64,000 nt of DNA, taken from assembly GCF_050947335.1 (NCBI RefSeq), contig NC_134983.1, positions 5,518,001 to 5,582,000 of the forward strand. Direction: 5' to 3'. The stretch is from Megachile rotundata (taxonomy: Eukaryota; Arthropoda; Insecta; Hymenoptera; Megachilidae). This document shows positions 38,501-51,300 of the stretch, piece by piece (the stretch's first letter is position 1; the number at the start of each line of letters is the position of its first letter). A program made the position numbers and the translations under genes. The notes under the pieces are model-generated. The model was not told the origin of the DNA and searched no databases. It was given only the letters and a program-made list of their open reading frames with translations.

Positions 38501-39439
38501 GTCAAAACGCATTGCGCGAACAAATTTGCACGATGCTTCTACGATGTTAGGTCTGATGGTGCTGCGGCTTTACAGAATTCCAATCAACTTTTCTGTCCCC
38601 GTGTTGCGAACGATACTTGTTGAACCCTGTTGCGGTTGACCGCAAATACTATTTGCCACTCTGCTCTACTTGTTTCTAATTAGTCGACATCAACGTAGCA
38701 TTCTTCGGCTTCGAACGCGTTCAGATGTACTATAGCGCGTCGTCGTTGATAAAAGGAAATTGTTGATTTATTAGGCCATCATATACACACAGTTGAGTAT
38801 ACAAAAAAGGTCTGAAGGCGTACAAAAAGGTTTAAATTTACTGTGAACATATAGATGATAGCTCGTACTTGTGTCCGAAAATGCTTTATTGAAAAGATAT
38901 ACGCTTTCAAAGATATTTATGATTTAGTATGGCAGTTATAGGAAAATTTCTGCTTCTACAAGAATGCGGGCTTTCATTCGTCGAGTGAAGGCCAAATTTT
39001 TTCAAATATTTCAACTATATTGGAAGTAATGGTAGACACATTTTAAACACATAAAAATTATAAACATTTTTGAACACGATTTTAAACACAATTATTATTT
39101 ATATTGTTCGTGTAAGTAATAACTGTTATTGAAATGACATGTATACGATTCTGTATAACGAATTCTATCACAAATTTCGTTTGTGAATCCATGGAAGGAT
39201 ATTTAGTTACAAAAAAGTTACCAACTTCAAAGTTATTATATTTCAAACTATTAATTTAATGTAACAATTATAATTATCGTTTTACTTATTGTAAGAAATA
39301 CCATTACAATTATCATTTTTCTTAGCATAAATAAATGTTCCTGCTGTTTCAGAACCCCTTAAGGCTAAGTTCACATTAGTACAGTAAGTGGTTGAATAAC
39401 TTCAATACCCAAGAGTATCAAACACTAGTACTACCTACT
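35536..39439. other. Gene-free stretch with G+C-richer blocks
   Basis: CpG-richer blocks lie at about 36030-36790 and 38160-38770, separated by A+T-rich DNA. Overlapping frames on both strands at 36171-36796 lack recognisable domains and look like chance openings. No RNA gene or transposon boundary was identified. Confidence 0.4.
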
Positions 39440-39866
39440 TTACCACTTACTCTAGCAATGCAAATTACTTTATTAAATTAGTCTCAAGTTTACTTCTCAA
39501 TAGCAGTATGACGATTATCCGATATTTAATCAACTGAACAGACGATGCAACAAGACGTCATTCGTAGTTATTTAATAATGTTGAATTGGAACATTTACTC
39601 TGTCAATATAAATGTAGTCAGTTAAATTAGTCAAAAGTTTATTTCTCAATTACAGTATGACGATTATACGTTATTTAATAAACTCAACACATGATGCAAC
39701 AACATGTCATTCGTAACTGCTTAAAAATTTTGAATTGGAACACTTGCTCCGTTAATACAAATCTAGTTCATTGAATCAGTCAAAAGTTTACTTCTCAATT
39801 GCAGTATATCGATTACACATTTAATAAACTGAACAGACGATGTTGTAAAATGTCATGCATAGCTAT

Positions 39867-40713
39867 TGTTCCGAGTTGCTCGGAATATAATTAGCTTTAA
39901 ATTTATGGGTATTCTTTCAAACCCAAAAACGATTCATTCTTACAACTTTGAACGGATCTGTAAGACCACATGAACGTCTCCACAACTTGACGTTCTTAAC
40001 TATTGTCAATAGCCTTCTAACAGGCCAGAAAAGCACATCTTTCTAATGTCAATATATCTTTCCTTGAAGAAGTTTATTTCCATGGTCCTAAACTGTGCAC
40101 CCTTGCTGTGTGCAGTGTTTACGAAAATCCTTGCATACTCGGCGGACCAGGCATTCTGACTCGGTCATTCAGCAGTCTCACAATGTGTCCCATTACTAGT
40201 TCTTTTGAAGGACCCAAATCACTTAACTGTTTGGGTCACCTTATTAACGAAACGTTATTTACAACCCTGGAGTGAAGCCTAGAATCTTACAATCTCATTC
40301 GCTGAACCATCTCACCAATCACTATTTTTTACAAATAACAATCTGTCCTGATTGGTCCTTTTGGTAACGCCTTCACGTCCTGACCTTCCTCCATGGCTTT
40401 CTTTTCTGGCTTTTTAGAGGCAACTATTCAGTCTTAGAACTACCTTCGGTGAACATATTCACTTTGACAAACCATTGTCACTATCAACATACGACAATCA
40501 TTACTACTAGTGGGATGATGATCTACGTCCTTCATTAACCTGGGCACACCAGTGTGGAGGACTCTGAACCACTCTATAAATTCTACTCTATAATACTAAC
40601 TCTACATATAATTCCACTACCGTAACAAGTTGTGGAAACGCCATGGGTCGACGAAGATTTACAACCTTCGAAAACAACTATAAATAGTTTATATTTTACC
40701 CAACGCGCGAACA
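39867..40713. mobile_element. Solo LTR with 5-bp target duplication
   Basis: An 847-bp insertion in copy 3 of the 148-bp array. It starts TGTTC and ends GAACA (TG...CA with a 5-bp inverted terminus) and is flanked by GCTAT on both sides (39862-39866 and 40714-40718). This layout is diagnostic of an LTR retrotransposon. No internal coding region or second LTR is present, so it is a solo LTR left by recombination. A 5-bp duplication is common in BEL/Pao and in some Gypsy-type elements; the clade cannot be told from the LTR alone. A possible TATA-like word (ctctataaat) lies near 40575. Confidence 0.78.
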
Positions 40714-40819
40714 GCTATTTACAAATTTTGAACACTTAGTCTGTCGATATAAATGTAGTCTATTAAATCAGTTGAAAGTTTACTTCTCAATTACAATATA
40801 ACGATCACCCATTACTTAA

Positions 40820-41058
40820 CCCCTTAACTTGTGCGCTCGAGTTAATTCAAGCGCGCTAAACAGGCTAAACTGAAAATAACAATGTGAAAGCAAAGAAAAA
40901 AAATCGTTTTATTGATATTTATCATTTACATGGGATTGTAAGCTATAACACTTATTTATTCAACAATAAAATATAGCCTTTTTCCATGAAACAAAAGCGC
41001 AGTATATAAAAATTGACTTTTCTGTCCGATTTTTTCAAAAAAACTGTGCGTTAAAGGG
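40820..41058. mobile_element. piggyBac-like MITE, 239 bp
   Basis: It lies between TTAA sites (40816-40819 and 41059-41062) inside copy 4 of the 148-bp array. The ends are inverted repeats: the left reads CCCCTTAACTTGTGCGC and the right, reverse-complemented, reads CCCTTTAACGCACAG. The empty site is visible in neighbouring units (atttaataaactgaacag), so the TTAA duplication is confirmed internally. There is no coding capacity. This is the best-supported MITE in the window. Confidence 0.82.
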
Positions 41059-41395
41059 TTAATAAACTGAACAGACAATATAGCAAAATGTTATTTGTAA
41101 ATATTTGTAAATTTCAAACTGGAATATTTAGTCTTCCAATATAAATCCAGTCAATGAAATTAATCAAAAGTTTACTTCTTTATTGCTGGATGACTCGTTA
41201 TTTAATGAAACCTCCACAGCAAAATGCCATTCATATCTGAAATCTCGTATCATACTACCAGTGAAAATTTCGTCCATTAAATTAGTCAAAAGTTTACTTT
41301 TCAATAGTAGTAAATAACGTATGTTAACAAAAGTGAACAGATACCGGAGGAATATCGTTGATAATTTGAAAATCTCGTATCGGGACACGGTGTCT

Positions 41396-44300
41396 TGACC
41401 ATATCTCACCCAGGAGCACGGTAAATAAAAAGCAACGAAAGGAGAGAGGATCACTGTCGCACGAGACACTTCTTTAACGGTTACGAGGGGCGATAAAAGG
41501 AACTGTCACAATTTAAAGTTGGCATTTCGCAAGGAGCACGGGAAAACGAGGGAGCTCGAGGATTCTTCTCCCCAAAGATTTTCCGCTTCCTCGAGTGACT
41601 AAACTTCTTTTTTCCTGTCCTCTAATACACGGCTAAAGGGAAGGAGTCGTAGCAACGGCGATAAAAACAATCCTGCCCGACCATTTTCGCGTTTCGTACC
41701 CTTCGTACCCCTTCAACCCCCCGTAATTGTATGCGTTCGGCCCTGCCTTTGTTTCGCGTCTTATCTTGATGAGATAACTCGTTCGAGTAAACTCTATCTT
41801 TTTTCCGTATCCTTTACAGGATAGTTGCGAGAAAAGATGTCGAAAGGGCGAATTTTCGTTTTACTTTCTTACTCTTTTCCCTTCGCGTTCGGTCGTTTCG
41901 TCATTTTAGAGTCTAGAAGGCTCGTTCTGTCATGTCGTCGCGATCGGCTAAGGGATGTAACGAGCGAGAAGATAGGCGGAGCCAAGAGGAAAAGGAGCGA
42001 CGTCATTTTTCTTTACCGTCGTTTAAGCACGTAGGATCATTAATTTAAAGATTTTTCCTCCTTCTTCATTACTTCTTTCCCTTATCCTTCCTTTCGGTAC
42101 ATCCTCCGTCTACAAGGAAAGAACGATCGAAGGACGTTTAAGCGATATATCTACCGGTCTCTCGGATTTAAAAGTTAATAACGTCGGAACATAGGACGAG
42201 CTCGAATTTTCTGCCAATTAACCCCTTGAAGAAATTCGGTTTTATTTGTGACACTTTGTTCGTTACGATAGTATGCTAATTATTTAGGCATAAGAACTCA
42301 GTCAATTTGCTTTTTAATAATACTTTTGACTTTATTTTAATTTTGTTAATTTTATCATCTATAGTGTAACATAAGTATTTTTCAATATATTTAGTTTGGA
42401 ATTTTTATTATCATCGTTTTTAAATTTTGAAAAAGTTATATAACGAAAAATTAATTATAAGTTATTATTAATACTATTCATAAAATATATTATACGTGAT
42501 CTTGCTTTTTCGTGTAATGAAGTTAATAATTAATTAACTATAACTCTATAATTAATTATGAATTAAATGTGAATTAATTGTAATATTTTATAATTATATA
42601 ATGTAATATAATACTACACATTAATTATATCTCTATGACTATACATTAATTATAGGTATATTACAAAGAAAGTTTTATAACAAACCAAAACGCATGAGAA
42701 AAAGCAAAACAATCATTTCATCCATAATTAATTCGCCAAAATTGGAAAATTGAAATATCAAATCAAATATATTGCCACAATTTATTTAGTCCGACCAAAA
42801 TTAATTTTCTGAACAAACCACGAACTAATAGGTGCATTTAACGTAATCATTTTTCACGTCGAATTTATCAAACGTTATAAAGTTACGTTTATTTAAATCA
42901 GCATATAACGCAGTATTGTTACCCGAATTTCACCGAAATATCGTATCGTTTTCCAAATATCTGTATCGGATAATTCGAAAACGTATCGCGATGCAATAAT
43001 TTTTTTTATTCGCCAAACAAATCACGTCGCAGTTTGCGCTTTTAATTTGCACGATGAAGATCGGAAACAAAGATAACGCGCGAACCATGATAGGAACGCG
43101 ATTTAAAACCGCATTTCGCTGGTCCAAGCATTTATATTCACGTTTTGCGAACGCAATCTGCTTTTCGAATCGTAACAAATTTAATACGCGACAACTGTCA
43201 CGAAAGCTTCACGCGTGATCGCAACAGAATTCGTCGTAATCGGGGAAAATTTTGTTTCGCCATGCGATTTTAATTATGTCGTAATCGTGAAAGAATAACA
43301 TTTATTTCTACATGATACACTCGAAATTTCGATTATTCAAAATGGTGACAAATTAATTTCATTATTACCAATTCTTTTCGTGTTTTATTATTCAATTATT
43401 TTAACGATGTGAGTTGTTACCATTGGGATTGGAAAATGAGGTCTCCTAATTTTTTATGGCAAACAATTTCTAAAATGAGTTTTTAGTCGGGATATTTTCC
43501 TTCCCTATCGATATTTTTTGGTTTTAATGACATTTTTGTAATTGCAGTAATTTGATTTATATTTGTTGTTCGAAATTTTGTTAATTTTGGGATGTGAAGT
43601 TGGTAGCAAATTTATTGTAGGTTTAAATAAAATGATTAAATGTATGGTTATAAATTTAAATTGAATAGTTAAGTATATATAGATTTTAATAAATACATGT
43701 TTATACACTTTAATAAAATAATTAAAGATATAGTTATATATTTAAATATATAAATAATTATGATCAAGCTCGCTTGAAAATTGCAAAAAGACACCTAAAG
43801 ACCCCTGCAGATATTCTAACGTATCTACAAATATAAAATGCAATACGCAAAATATAACGCAGTGACATAATTGTATAAACTCCAAAAACATAAAAAGTCA
43901 ATAAAGACGTGCCATATAGGAAACTCTGAAACAAGAATTCGAAAGTATCGATCCACATAAAAGTGCTTCATTAAAATTGGCCGAATCGAAACTCAACTTG
44001 CAACTTCGTCCACAAAAAAGCGATAAGGTCTGCAAACATTTGTTAGCGTTACAAATCACAAGGCAGAAAATCATCAGATTACAGAAACAAGGAAAAGCGG
44101 AAAATAAAATGGAAAACGCGATAACTTTCTTAAACGACGGTTTTTTACGCCCGGTACACGTGTTGCAGTTACATATAGCTCGCAGTACGCTCGTCTATTA
44201 TGCAAATACACATGCATGAACGATGCACGTACAATTCACTGTCGCTCGCACGTGTTACAAACGCCTGGAGATTTGCAGGTTCCATTTGCCAGCTGGTCGA

Positions 44301-44879
44301 AAAAAAAGAAGAGGAAAAGAACGCGAAATAAAAAGGAAAGAAAGAAATAGAGAGATATCGCGGGGAAGAGAGGCTGCGAGATCACCGGGTGAGAGGACAA
44401 ATTTAAACGGAAGTATTTTTCGGTGGCTAGCCTCATTAAAATGCTTGTATATCTCGCTGTGAATAAAAGGGTGGCTGATCTTATCGCGATTAAATTTATT
44501 CCAACTGGACAGCCCGTCTCGCTCGAGGCTATGGCCTCCCCGCCTGGAAAAGTTTATGCTGTTCTACTTGGAAATGCGAGATGAGACAAGGCCGCGTTTC
44601 CAGCCCCCTCTAATTGCACACTATTTTTCTTACCCTGTTTATATTACCTTCGACGAAGCAAGTGGAACAATGTGGTCTCGCAAAACGCATTTATGCACGC
44701 TCTGTTCAGCCGCAATAATGTATCCACCATGATTTTACGCGTGAAAAGTGGAATGATTAGATTTAACGCGGTGATTTATGCGAGGGTCCACGGTCATATG
44801 TATACTTGAGTGCTACGTGGACTTCTTTTGGTTGAGGACACATATGTAAACTTTGCTATTTATACATTACATTTTTGAG
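41396..44879. other. Gene-free stretch
   Basis: CpG-richer from 41400 to about 42210, A+T-rich from 42230 to 43760, then mixed, with a purine-rich patch at about 44300-44400. A TTAA followed by CCCCTTGAAG at 42218 resembles the left tip of the piggyBac-like MITEs, but no right end was found. Several short overlapping frames lack recognisable features. Confidence 0.45.
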
Positions 44880-45080
44880 ATTAAAAATGTTTAAATGTTC
44901 AAATTATTTTAATTTTCATATTTTTTATAATTTTGACATTTTCTCATTTTCATGTTTTCATATTTTCATATTATCATATTCTCACATTTTCATATTTTCA
45001 TATTTTCATATTTTTATATTTTTACATTTTTATATTTTCATATTTTTATATTTTTATGCTATCAAATTTTCAAATTTTTT
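44880..45080 (+). repeat. 'catatttt' array
   Basis: About 200 bases of imperfect 8-10-bp units (catatttt, tatattttta, tcacattt). Two overlapping frames open through it give Phe/Ile/Tyr-rich peptides that follow only from the repeat. Confidence 0.7.
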
Positions 45081-47468
45081 TACTGGCACTTATAAATGAC
45101 ATTTATAAATTTGTAAGTTCTTTGAATTTTCAATTTTCCAGAATTTCATATATCTACATTATTTGCTATTATTTACCAACGTATAACAGCTACATTAGAA
45201 ATGATGATCTTTTTTCTATTCCCATTGCATCTTCACCAGAAATCTTCACGCGGTGTTGAAAGGATCACAAAGTTTCCGCGTTTAATCCACGAATCCTTAC
45301 TTTTTGCGATCGAAAAGCATGGGGAACAGGATGGTGAAGATTACACGTTGGCTCGACAGTTCGCTAAAGTTGGCTGCAAAACTTCACAACAGTTTGAACG
45401 ATATAATACCTTTACAATAAAAGTATACTGGCATTTGCTGAATGAAAATTCAGCCTTTACTTCGAGCTTATTATCTTCTTTATCGTTGTTTTTCAATGAA
45501 CTTCGATAAAAGCGTGAATAAATAATCGATGATATTGGATTTAATTATTACGTACGCAACTGGCTACTTAACTATCCTTTTTAACGTTCCTTTTTAATAA
45601 TTTTTTATGATTTTATAGAAATATTGTACAAACTACTTCAGACTTTCTTGCTTCAGATATTTCTACGTGGAGGTATAAAATTAATAATGAATTTGCAATA
45701 TTAATTCTTTTCAAAGTATCAGATGTAAGTATCAAAACGTTTCAATATACAAATTTTATTTATTAAAACTTTAAGCAATGAATATTTTAGGTATTGAAGT
45801 TTACTGTTAAAATAAAATTCAAATATTCCAATTTTTCAGAATAAAGTTTTAAATATATTAATAAAAATAATGGTCTTAAATACTAAAACTGTCAAAACTA
45901 AATATTTATATGCAGAGACTTTCAAATATATTTTTATTTATGTTTTTTTTAAATTAATAACTTTAAAAAATTGAAGGTTCAAATGCTGCGAATACAACAG
46001 TTAATTAAACAACATTAAAGTTTTAAAGGTAGATGTAAAATGTTTATCAACTTTTATGAAACTTTGTACTTATAAAAGTGCAGTAAAATTAAAAATTCTC
46101 TATTAACACAAATTACGTATTATTTCTGAATTTTTCAAGTTTTTGAAATAATATGAAATTATGAAAGCTTCGACATAATCTATAACAGAAAGGCAACAAT
46201 TTTAAATGAAATAATATAGAAAGAAAATACCGAAAGCTGAAACTTTTATGCATAATGGAGAGTTGTGTTATGCTTGAAAATTAGTCTTAATTTATGTAGA
46301 GAACAGTAATTTTCTAACCCCGTATCATCGTACGGTTTAATGGGTGAAATAAACCCACCACAAAATGAGCTTTTTGGGTTTAAAAGTGCCAACTAGTGTG
46401 TCACATAAATTACCCCAACTAATCACCTCGTTTATCACATAGGTCAGTAATGTCCTAAAGAAATTTATGGCCCGTGGTACACTGACAAATTTTGTAATAA
46501 AATATTTCAGGAAGCAAGTATGTTTACCAGTAACAAAACAGAATTGTTAATTAAAAGTACTAAAAATTTATGTTATATTAATAGATACTAGATACTCTGA
46601 AAATATGTAATTAACAAGTAAAATTGACTATTGTGTACCATTTTAAATTTATGATAATTATAATTGTTAACTAAAAAAGCGTATTACATTGTTAAAGTAC
46701 CTCATATAAATTTTAAATAACTTTTTATGCGTTATGGATCATTATTAACAGGATGGGTTACAGCGACCATTTATTTTTTTTATTTTTTATAGCTGTATAC
46801 ATGCCATTAATTAAACAAGATTTTGCATATCACGAAAAATGCAGATAATATTGCACATTTTAAATATTCGAAGATATTCAAGAACTCTACAAAATTTCTA
46901 TTTTTAATCATTTTACTATGCACCTAATTACGTAAATTATAATAAATGTATACGTTACATATGCATGTATAATAAATTTGATTAATCTATAAATTATTGT
47001 ACATTTTTTCTATTCTGTTTACCCATTGCCCTATAATATCGTGTCACACTCGTGACGCACACTATCGTTCAAATATGACAAACCAGGCTATTATTTTCTT
47101 CATAATCGAATTTTGAGTTCACATTATAAGGTTTGAGCTTGAATGATAATCCGCACAATCAAAGGTACTAATCAAAGTAATCCAAAATATATCTAAAATT
47201 TTAATCTTTTTTATTTGTCTTAACAAATAGGTTAAGTAGGTTAAGTGATTGAATATGTAATTCTCCCTTTCATATTTTATGAACAACCTATAATGCGCAC
47301 TGCCTCTGTATTTCATAAAACAAAATCAATAATTTTATTTTATCATTCAATACCTGCAATTTTATTAGAATTTATAATGGATTTCATTGGTATCGATAAT
47401 GTAATACTATTGAAATTCCGTATGAAACATTCTTTCGTTTTCAATATAATTAAAACAAATACTCCTAC
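45081..47468. other. Gene-free DNA
   Basis: Mostly A+T-rich. A small, more complex patch at 45240-45430 encodes an open stretch (AIEKHGEQDGEDYTLARQFA) in the frame 45201-45509. It looks mildly protein-like but matches no family I know and has no clear splice context. Near 47030, 'ccctataatatcgtgtcaca..gtgacgcac' resembles MITE interior sequence seen at 5114-5347. Confidence 0.35.
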
Positions 47469-48337
47469 TTAACCTCTTAGGCATGGTGGAACTTTACGCG
47501 GTGCTGCTTCTCTTGTATACAGTAGAGTTCTCTACGCGAGTTCAGTTTTTGATAATTTAATTATAATTTTTCCCAAAGATATGATACATGTATTTTAACT
47601 TTGATAATTTACTTTTTTAGAAAATTCACAAAATATGTAATTTCAAAATATTTTCAATCTCGTTTGTTAGTGCAAAGAGGTGTTCCTACAGTGTTTAAAC
47701 TACATAGCGTTATCTTTTATTTACGTGTAATGTGGTTTTGTGAGATTTGTTAATACTCTTATAAAACGTGGTGTAGACACAAAAATACGAATCAGAATAT
47801 ATGAAATCGGTCATTGAAACGGTGAGGGAGTGAACCAGTAGAGTGAGCCACTAAATAGTCAAACAATATGACCATTTTTTTTTTAATTTTAAGCCTTTAC
47901 GCCCGTCATTGAGAAAAACGCAAAAAAAGGGTTTGTTTAAATTTTTCGACATTTTATAACAAATATTGACGGAACTAAAAAAAATATTTTAGAATAGCCT
48001 AATCCTTCATGAATAAAACAAAAGAAAATTTAGCTAAATCGATTAAGTAGTTTCTGAGAAAAAAATTCCTAAGTGAACCCTATTTTCGCCAAACTGGGCA
48101 AAAAATGCAAACTTTGAAGGCTTGTCATTCCTTAACAAATTCGAAACCGGAAAAATGATGACTTAACCCCCCCCCCAAAGTTTCACATGGACTACAACAT
48201 ATTTCGATTAGAGCAAAATCGGAAATAGTGATTTTCAAAAGTGATCGATTTGGCATGGAATGCCCCTATTGCGCTATGTAACCTACGATGACATTCGTAA
48301 AAGTCACTATAATCGCGCGTCGTACATAAGAGGTTAA
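47469..48337. mobile_element. Candidate piggyBac-like element, 861 bp
   Basis: TTAA at 47469-47472 and 48334-48337 bracket 861 bp whose ends are inverted repeats beginning CCTCTTA on both sides (left CCTCTTAGGCATGG; right, reverse-complemented, CCTCTTATGTACGACG). No transposase was recognised inside. A C9 run sits at about 48167. The inner segment near 48240-48275 (ggcatggaatgcccc) is a near-palindrome that may be the end of a different, nested repeat. Because the perfect arm is short, this is a moderate-confidence call. Confidence 0.42.
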
Positions 48338-51300
48338 GGGTCCTACCTAAATAAACCCTGTATAATCCTACCATATTCAACCATATTAACTATAATATTA
48401 CGTTTGTTTATCTTCAATTTGTAAAACTTTTAATTTCTTTGTATACTGCAAAGCTCCTCGACGGAAACAGAAATTAGAATCATTTCATCAAGTTGACACA
48501 AACCTCACACAACACGCATCAGCTATATCGTGTTTCAGAAGCCACTACCGTCTCTGTCGGGTCTCAGATGAGAACGAAATGTTGGAAAAGCGGAGTTTCT
48601 AAAAAGTCGTCCACGACGAAATTTCCACGGACACTAACCTAAATACAAACCTCTGGCTTGGGTGGCTAACCGCGCAACTTCGCGGTGTGTATTAAATTAT
48701 GTCACCGAGACCAGTCTCGGAAGTTGAGTTGTTTATATTTATCCCGGTGTTCGCCGGTCCCTGGCGAAATAGGGGGTGGTTCTCTCACGGTTTGCCGGGA
48801 CAGGCACTCAGCCGAGTCGACGAAGACGCTCACTGCTTGCAAACTTTCCACTTAAAGCTTTTTACCGAGTTGCAATTTTTAGTATTTGCCGCGTTTCCGT
48901 ATATTACCGCGCCGTCAACCGTGTCCGGAACTTTTCCGCTCCGCTTTTCGTCGTCGCCGCTGGTGCGTGCATACCAATCGATTATCGCTGCTGCCCGGAA
49001 CATGTCAGTTCGAGAAAATGCTGGACATTTATCACTAGATGACTCGATAAGAGAAACAGGTTTTCATAAACAATCATTTAGTTTCTTGTGGAAGAAAACA
49101 TTCGAATCGTCTGAGACTTCGAGGTTTCAAATTTAGTTTAACATCATTAAATGTTTCCTCTTTGATTTTAACGTGGCTGGTGCTTAATTACACGAAATAA
49201 CGATCAAGTTTAAACTATGATAAGAAAGTTTAATGCAATGGTACAGAGGTATCAGAGAATAGTTACGTTACATGAATTCAAAGTCTGAAATTCAACGAAG
49301 AAAATTTTATGATGATTATACTGTGAATAAAATTTTAATGCAATGCAGTAAACTCGTATACTTACAATAAAAATTATACGTGTTCTAAAATGTATAACAA
49401 TTACTGCAATATGAGTGATGTATAATAAAACTGAGACAACAATTTTTTTTAAATTGATTTCCTAGATAATGTTTCATACCACGAATAAATATAACAGATC
49501 GATTTTTTCTAAAAAATTAAGTCCACTTTAACAAATCAAATTCTTTTAACAGAGTTATAAATGGATCATTTACAAATCGTCTATTGTGACAATAGAATAA
49601 AAAGCAAAGTACAGTTTGTTCATAAACGCGTCGAAAGACAATGGAGTTACCTAAACCTAAATCACGAAATTGCTATAGAACACGCGAACGAGCCGCGATT
49701 TGCTCGCTTGCAATAACCCGATAATCGTTTCAAAACTGAACGCATTAATCCTGATGAACAGATTCGGCGTGGAACACTCGTACACACACGTATACACATA
49801 TAAGATACTCGTTCGTAAGCGGGTATGCGATATTGCGCGGTTAGGTCTCCTTCTCTGTCCAGAGAACTGTTCAAGCGCGTTGCCCTAGGGAAGATAAACA
49901 TAGTTTGTCAGCGAGTAAATTCAGCATGTCATAAAGCGAATCATGGGCCCTCGTCCAGTATACGAGTCGACGAAATCGAGGATTTATTAATCGAAATCGT
50001 AGCGGGGACGCGTGAATTTCTGGCATAGCGATCGACTGCTGATTGAGTCGGCGAAGGCCGTAACAATTTGCGCCAACGCGTTCAATCCTAATTGAGAATA
50101 TTGCTGGAAATTGGCAGTAAATTCATGCGTATCGTAGAAGCCAGCAATTCCCGCTAGTTAATTAACCGGATAAAGCTTCGCCGCGCTCTTGCATTTACGC
50201 TGATCCTTGTTACTTGCTTGCTCGCGTGCTTCTATCCTTGCTTTTGCTCTGTTTGCCTCATTGACTTGCTTGCACGTTGTGGTCATCCGCTGAACATGCG
50301 AAACAACTACTAGAACCGGAAGGAGATACACTCCAATAGACGCTTACGTCATCGAATGTAAGACAAATTTATCTTTCGAATAAAAATAAAACTGTTAGAT
50401 CTTAGAATACAATACGGCGAGAGGATTTGATCTCGATCCAAGTTTCTATTTATATACCAATATATCGTATTTTGTTTCTACGGACACTTTGTATAGGTTC
50501 AAATCAATAGGTTCTTTAGTAGCAATAACAACTGAGGCGTTACATTCTACCGAGTGTTTTTAGTCTATTGTCACTCACATCTGGTTACCAGTTAATCTTA
50601 GTAGTAGTCCTTCATTTGCAGTTTTCTGTTTATGTAGAGGTATTGCTTGGTTTTATATTTGCTACAGTCATTTTTTGGAGAACCCACAGTCACTCGATTT
50701 TACATTTCCCTAATTTGTGTAGCTACTAGAAAATAAGAGCTGTTCCCTCGGTTTTGTTCGTAAAAATTGTACGCTCACACTGAGCCTCCATCTTGTGAAA
50801 TAAGCAATCGAACAAATAGACACATAATGGACACTTCGGAACGTCATATACATAGAAGATGTTCATTTCGGAACAACATCAGATATAGACACGCAGTTCA
50901 GTTTGGACATCATTAGAAATAAATGGAAAGGACATATCGATGTTAAATAATTCTTCAACCTACAGTCCACATAACTATTAGGATTTCAAACGATATAAAA
51001 TTCCCGCTTTATTTAATCGTCGTTAAATATTTCAGACGTTGCATATACATGGTGAATATACCAGCAGTGGACAGTACTCGAATAGTAGACAGTGCAACAC
51101 CGAAAATAGAAATCAAAGGCGTTGAGACTTCTTTGGTTACACGAATGTAATAGCTTGTGTCACAGAATGTTGATGTTGTGAACTATTGACCCTATGAGAC
51201 ACCGCGGGAACATATTTTGATCGCTACAAGATTGTTATTTATTTAGTGAAGTAGGTTTTCCTGCTTTTCTCGTCACAGAATATAATTCTCCTCAAAGAAG

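Larger units (their letters stand above)
39440..41395 (+). repeat. 148-bp tandem array split by two insertions
   Basis: About six copies of a 148-bp unit. Unit starts ('tcaaaagtttacttctcaat') lie at 39483, 39631, 39780, 40772, 41164 and 41285. Copy 3 is interrupted by a solo LTR (39867-40713), and copy 4 by a piggyBac-like MITE (40820-41058). Removing each insertion restores the normal unit length (about 140 and 148 bp). Copy 5 carries a deletion of about 27 bp. The repeat structure fixes the insertion points precisely. Confidence 0.88.

Noticed and set aside
40577..40620. TATA-like words inside the solo LTR as a host promoter
   Set aside because: A+T-rich words of this kind are common throughout. 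No start-site or downstream gene supports a host promoter.
48699..49136. 145-codon plus-strand frame in a CpG-rich block
   Set aside because: A second frame (48776-49042) is open over the same bases and no domain is visible. Coding is not supported.
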